From: Streptomyces hyaluromycini
GTDB taxonomy: Bacteria; Actinomycetota; Actinomycetes; Streptomycetales; Streptomycetaceae
DNA: 64,000 nucleotides
Direction: 5' to 3'
Assembly (NCBI RefSeq): GCF_002217755.1
Contig: NZ_BCFL01000025.1
Span: 241,356-305,355, forward strand
Shown here: in pieces, positions 62,139-64,000 of the stretch
Position numbering within the stretch: position 1 is the first letter of the stretch
Layout: each line of letters starts with the position of its first letter
Program-made: the position numbers and the translations under genes
Notes under the pieces: model-generated
Seen by the model: the letters and a program-made list of their open reading frames with translations, nothing else
The model's database searches: none
Told to the model about the DNA's origin: nothing

Positions 62139-62804
62139 TTATCCCCTCCGTACTCCAGGAGAAACCGTCAATCGGGCTATGGCCCAGAAAATCCCCAGCG
62201 TGGCCAGGGCCATCGCCGCCACCAACGTGGCGCCGCCCACGACCTTCTCGTAGTTCTTCTGGTAGAGGCCGTCGATGATGTAGCGGCCGAGGCCGCCCAG
62301 GCTGACGTACGCCGCGATCGTCGCCGTCGAGACGATCTGGATGGCCGCCGAGCGCAGGCCGCTGAGGATCAGCGGGAGGGCGACCGGGAATTCGACCTGG
62401 AAGAGGACGCGTGCCTCCGGCATTCCCATGCCCCGGGCCGCGTCCACCGGGGACGGGTCGACCGAGCGCATCGCCTCGTACGTCGTGACCAGGATCGGCG
62501 GTACGGCGAGGATCACCAGCGGGATCATCACCGGCAGCATGCCGAAGCCGAGCCAGATGAACATCAGGACCAGCAGGCCGAAGCTGGGCAGCGCCCGGCC
62601 GGCCGTGGCGATCAGCGCGAGGGTGTTGCCGCCGCGGCCGTAGTGGCCGGTGATCAGGCCGATGGGCAGGCCGATGAGGGCGGCGTAGGCGAGGGCCTCC
62701 AGGGAGTACTGGATGTGCTCCCACAGCCGGGCCGGGATGCCGTCGTAGCCGTGCCAGTGGGAGCTGTCGCTGAAGAAGGCGTGGATGAAGTTCAGGACGT
62801 TCAC
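62139..62804 (-). CDS. Opu-type ABC transporter permease 2
   Basis: 221 residues with about five or six membrane helices and the EAA-like loop SPVDAARGMGMPEARVLFQVEFPVALPLI (about 115-143), as in glycine betaine/quaternary amine permeases (OpuCB/OpuCD type). It starts at GTG 62804, which overlaps the upstream permease stop by four bases (GTGA). It is the last gene of the operon, which reads from the right end of the window. The matching binding protein is the one at 56681, on the same strand, 4.5 kb away. Confidence 0.9.
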   Translation of the reverse strand: MNVLNFIHAFFSDSSHWHGYDGIPARLWEHIQYSLEALAYAALIGLPIGLITGHYGRGGNTLALIATAGRALPSFGLLVLMFIWLGFGMLPVMIPLVILAVPPILVTTYEAMRSVDPSPVDAARGMGMPEARVLFQVEFPVALPLILSGLRSAAIQIVSTATIAAYVSLGGLGRYIIDGLYQKNYEKVVGGATLVAAMALATLGIFWAIARLTVSPGVRRG

Positions 62805-63451
62805 CGGGCGCTCTCCTTCGGCATCCAGGGCGTCAGCACACGGCGTACGAGGACGAGGACGGCGTCGGCCAGGATGGCCAGCACGGCTGTGGTCACGACC
62901 GAGTTCACCGCCAGTTCGGGACGGTGGTAGAGGTTCGCGTCGTTGAGCAGGTTGCCGAGGGCGCCCTGGTTGCCGATCAGCATGCCGACGCTGACCAGGG
63001 AGATGCTGGAGACGGTGGCGACGCGCAGGCCCGCGATGATCGCGGGGACGGCGATCGGCAACTGGACCTGGAAGTAACGGCGTACGGGGCCGAGGCCCAT
63101 CGCGGTCGCGGCGGCCAGGGTCTCGGCCGGGACCGAGCGGACGCCGTCCACGATGGCCGGGACCAGGACCACCAGGCTGTACACCGCGAGCGGGATCATC
63201 ACCGTCGTCTCGGTCTGGCCCGTGTAGTCGATGAGGACGACGAAGAAGGCCAGGGAGGGGATGGCGTACAGGATCGTGGTCACGCCCAGCACCGGCGGGT
63301 ACAGCCAGCGGAAACGCACGCAGAGCTGGGCGATGGGCAGGGACACCAGCAGACCGGCCAGGACCGGGATGAGGGCCTCGCGCAGGTGGAGGCCGATCAG
63401 CCCGAAGTAGGTGTTCTGGAGGTCGCTCGGGATGTCGAAGAAGCCGCTCAT
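62801..63451 (-). CDS. Opu-type ABC transporter permease 1
   Basis: 216 residues with about six membrane helices and the loop PAETLAAATAMGLGPVRRYFQVQLPIAVPAI (EAA region, about 118-148). LPIAQLCVRFRWLYPPVLGVTTILYAIPSLAFF is typical of OpuCB/D proteins. It is half of a two-permease pair. Its ATG at 63451 overlaps the upstream ATPase stop (ATGA). Neither permease is fused to a binding domain, so the separate binding protein is needed. Confidence 0.9.
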   Translation of the reverse strand: MSGFFDIPSDLQNTYFGLIGLHLREALIPVLAGLLVSLPIAQLCVRFRWLYPPVLGVTTILYAIPSLAFFVVLIDYTGQTETTVMIPLAVYSLVVLVPAIVDGVRSVPAETLAAATAMGLGPVRRYFQVQLPIAVPAIIAGLRVATVSSISLVSVGMLIGNQGALGNLLNDANLYHRPELAVNSVVTTAVLAILADAVLVLVRRVLTPWMPKESAR

Positions 63452-64000
63452 CCCCCGACCTTCGCGTCGTCGCGGCCCTCGGCGTGGGCGGTGCGGATCG
63501 CGGCGCCGATGACCTGCTGGGAGACGACGCCGACCGCGCGTCCCTCGCCGTCCACGGCCACGGCCCAGCCGGTCGGCGAGAGGACGGAACCGTCGAGGGC
63601 GGCGCGCAGCGAGTCCTTGCCGGGCACGAAGGGCCGCCCGTACGACACCAGTTGCTCCGGCCGGATCGAGCCGGGGGTGAGGGCTCGCGGCTCGCCCCAG
63701 CCGAGCGGCCTGCCGTCCAGGTCCGTCACGAGGAGATAGGGGGCGTCGGCCGTGGCGCGGGCGCCGAGCCGGGTGGCGTCGGCGTCGATCGCGACGATCG
63801 GGGCGGTCTGCAGCTCAAGGTCCGCGGACGGGAAGAAGGACAGCCGCCGGATGCCCCGGTCGGCGCCGAGGAAGTCCTCGACGAACGCGTCCGCCGGGTC
63901 GGTGAGCAGTTCGGCGGGCGGGGCGAACTGCGCGAGATGGCCGCCGGTGCGCATCACGGCGACCATCGTGCCGAGCTTGATCGCCTCGTCGATGTCATGG
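63448..64000 (-). CDS. Opu-type ABC transporter ATP-binding protein (3' part only)
   Basis: Only the last 183 codons are in the window; the gene begins beyond base 64000. The first codons visible read HDIDEAIKLGTMVAVMRTGGHLAQF, the H-loop region of a betaine-type ABC ATPase. The C-terminal part then carries two CBS-like repeats (APYLLVTDLDGRPLGW, and PTGWAVAVDGEGRAVGVVSQQVIGAAI), which in OpuCA-type ATPases sense ionic strength or nucleotides. Walker A and B lie off the window. It overlaps the permease gene by four bases. Confidence 0.9.
   Translation of the reverse strand, partial: HDIDEAIKLGTMVAVMRTGGHLAQFAPPAELLTDPADAFVEDFLGADRGIRRLSFFPSADLELQTAPIVAIDADATRLGARATADAPYLLVTDLDGRPLGWGEPRALTPGSIRPEQLVSYGRPFVPGKDSLRAALDGSVLSPTGWAVAVDGEGRAVGVVSQQVIGAAIRTAHAEGRDDAKVGG

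Overview
The window is 64 kb of very GC-rich DNA from a Streptomyces-type actinomycete. Supporting marks are GTG/ATG starts with GGAGG-type ribosome sites, ATGA/GTGA/TGATG stop-start overlaps, a geosmin synthase next to a CprB-type gamma-butyrolactone-receptor homologue, a four-gene conservon (cvnA-D), a GlgX/TreY/TreZ trehalose route, a subtilisin-inhibitor (SSI) gene, DUF6230/DUF6114 proteins and an AA10 copper oxygenase. I found no rRNA, tRNA, CRISPR array, IS element or prophage.

Layout. 0-9 kb: MMPL exporter, sugar ABC importer without its own ATPase, a small-molecule kinase-like protein, a DEDDh exonuclease, and a HEPN plus PLD-like protein. 9-11.3 kb: a secreted copper amine oxidase that appears split into two genes. 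11.4-22 kb: alpha-glucan to trehalose genes (glgX, treY, treZ), interrupted by two M14 carboxypeptidases in opposite orientation, an SSI inhibitor overlapping one of them, and an FHA protein. 22-27.7 kb: phosphotransferase, M24 peptidase, PDZ protein, and a LysR gene divergent from a glutamine-amidotransferase-like gene. 27.7-32 kb: geosmin synthase, a broken cytochrome P450 relic, a DUF89 (ARMT1-type) phosphatase and cprB. 32-36 kb: surface and secreted proteins (AA10 LPMO, DUF6230, DUF6114). 36-49.5 kb: a giant RHS/YD-repeat polymorphic toxin (3641 aa) with a papain-like C-terminal domain, an overlapping candidate immunity gene, and a divergent mycosin-type subtilase plus BMP-like protein. 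49.7-55 kb: TatA, an ArsR plus P3B ATPase operon, TerB and an MFS pump. 55-64 kb: an ammonia-lyase-family protein lacking the usual cofactor serine, fused into an operon with an Opu-type binding protein; a conservon; then the Opu-type permeases and the end of their ATPase, which runs off the window.

How genes work together. GlgX, TreY and TreZ form a glycogen-to-trehalose pathway. The RHS toxin, immunity gene, subtilase and BMP-like protein look like one secreted antagonism cassette, whose toxin tip is visibly less GC-rich than the rest of the gene. The Opu transporter is split in two by the conservon, and its binding protein is tightly coupled to the unusual lyase homologue. Five copies of a dispersed palindromic intergenic element lie just after genes.

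Strongest leads: the RHS/papain-like toxin cassette, the lyase with a Gly-Thr-Gly in place of Ala-Ser-Gly, the split amine oxidase, the carboxypeptidase/SSI coupling, and the P450 relic beside geosmin synthase. All functions are read from sequence and family knowledge; nothing was searched or computed beyond reading.
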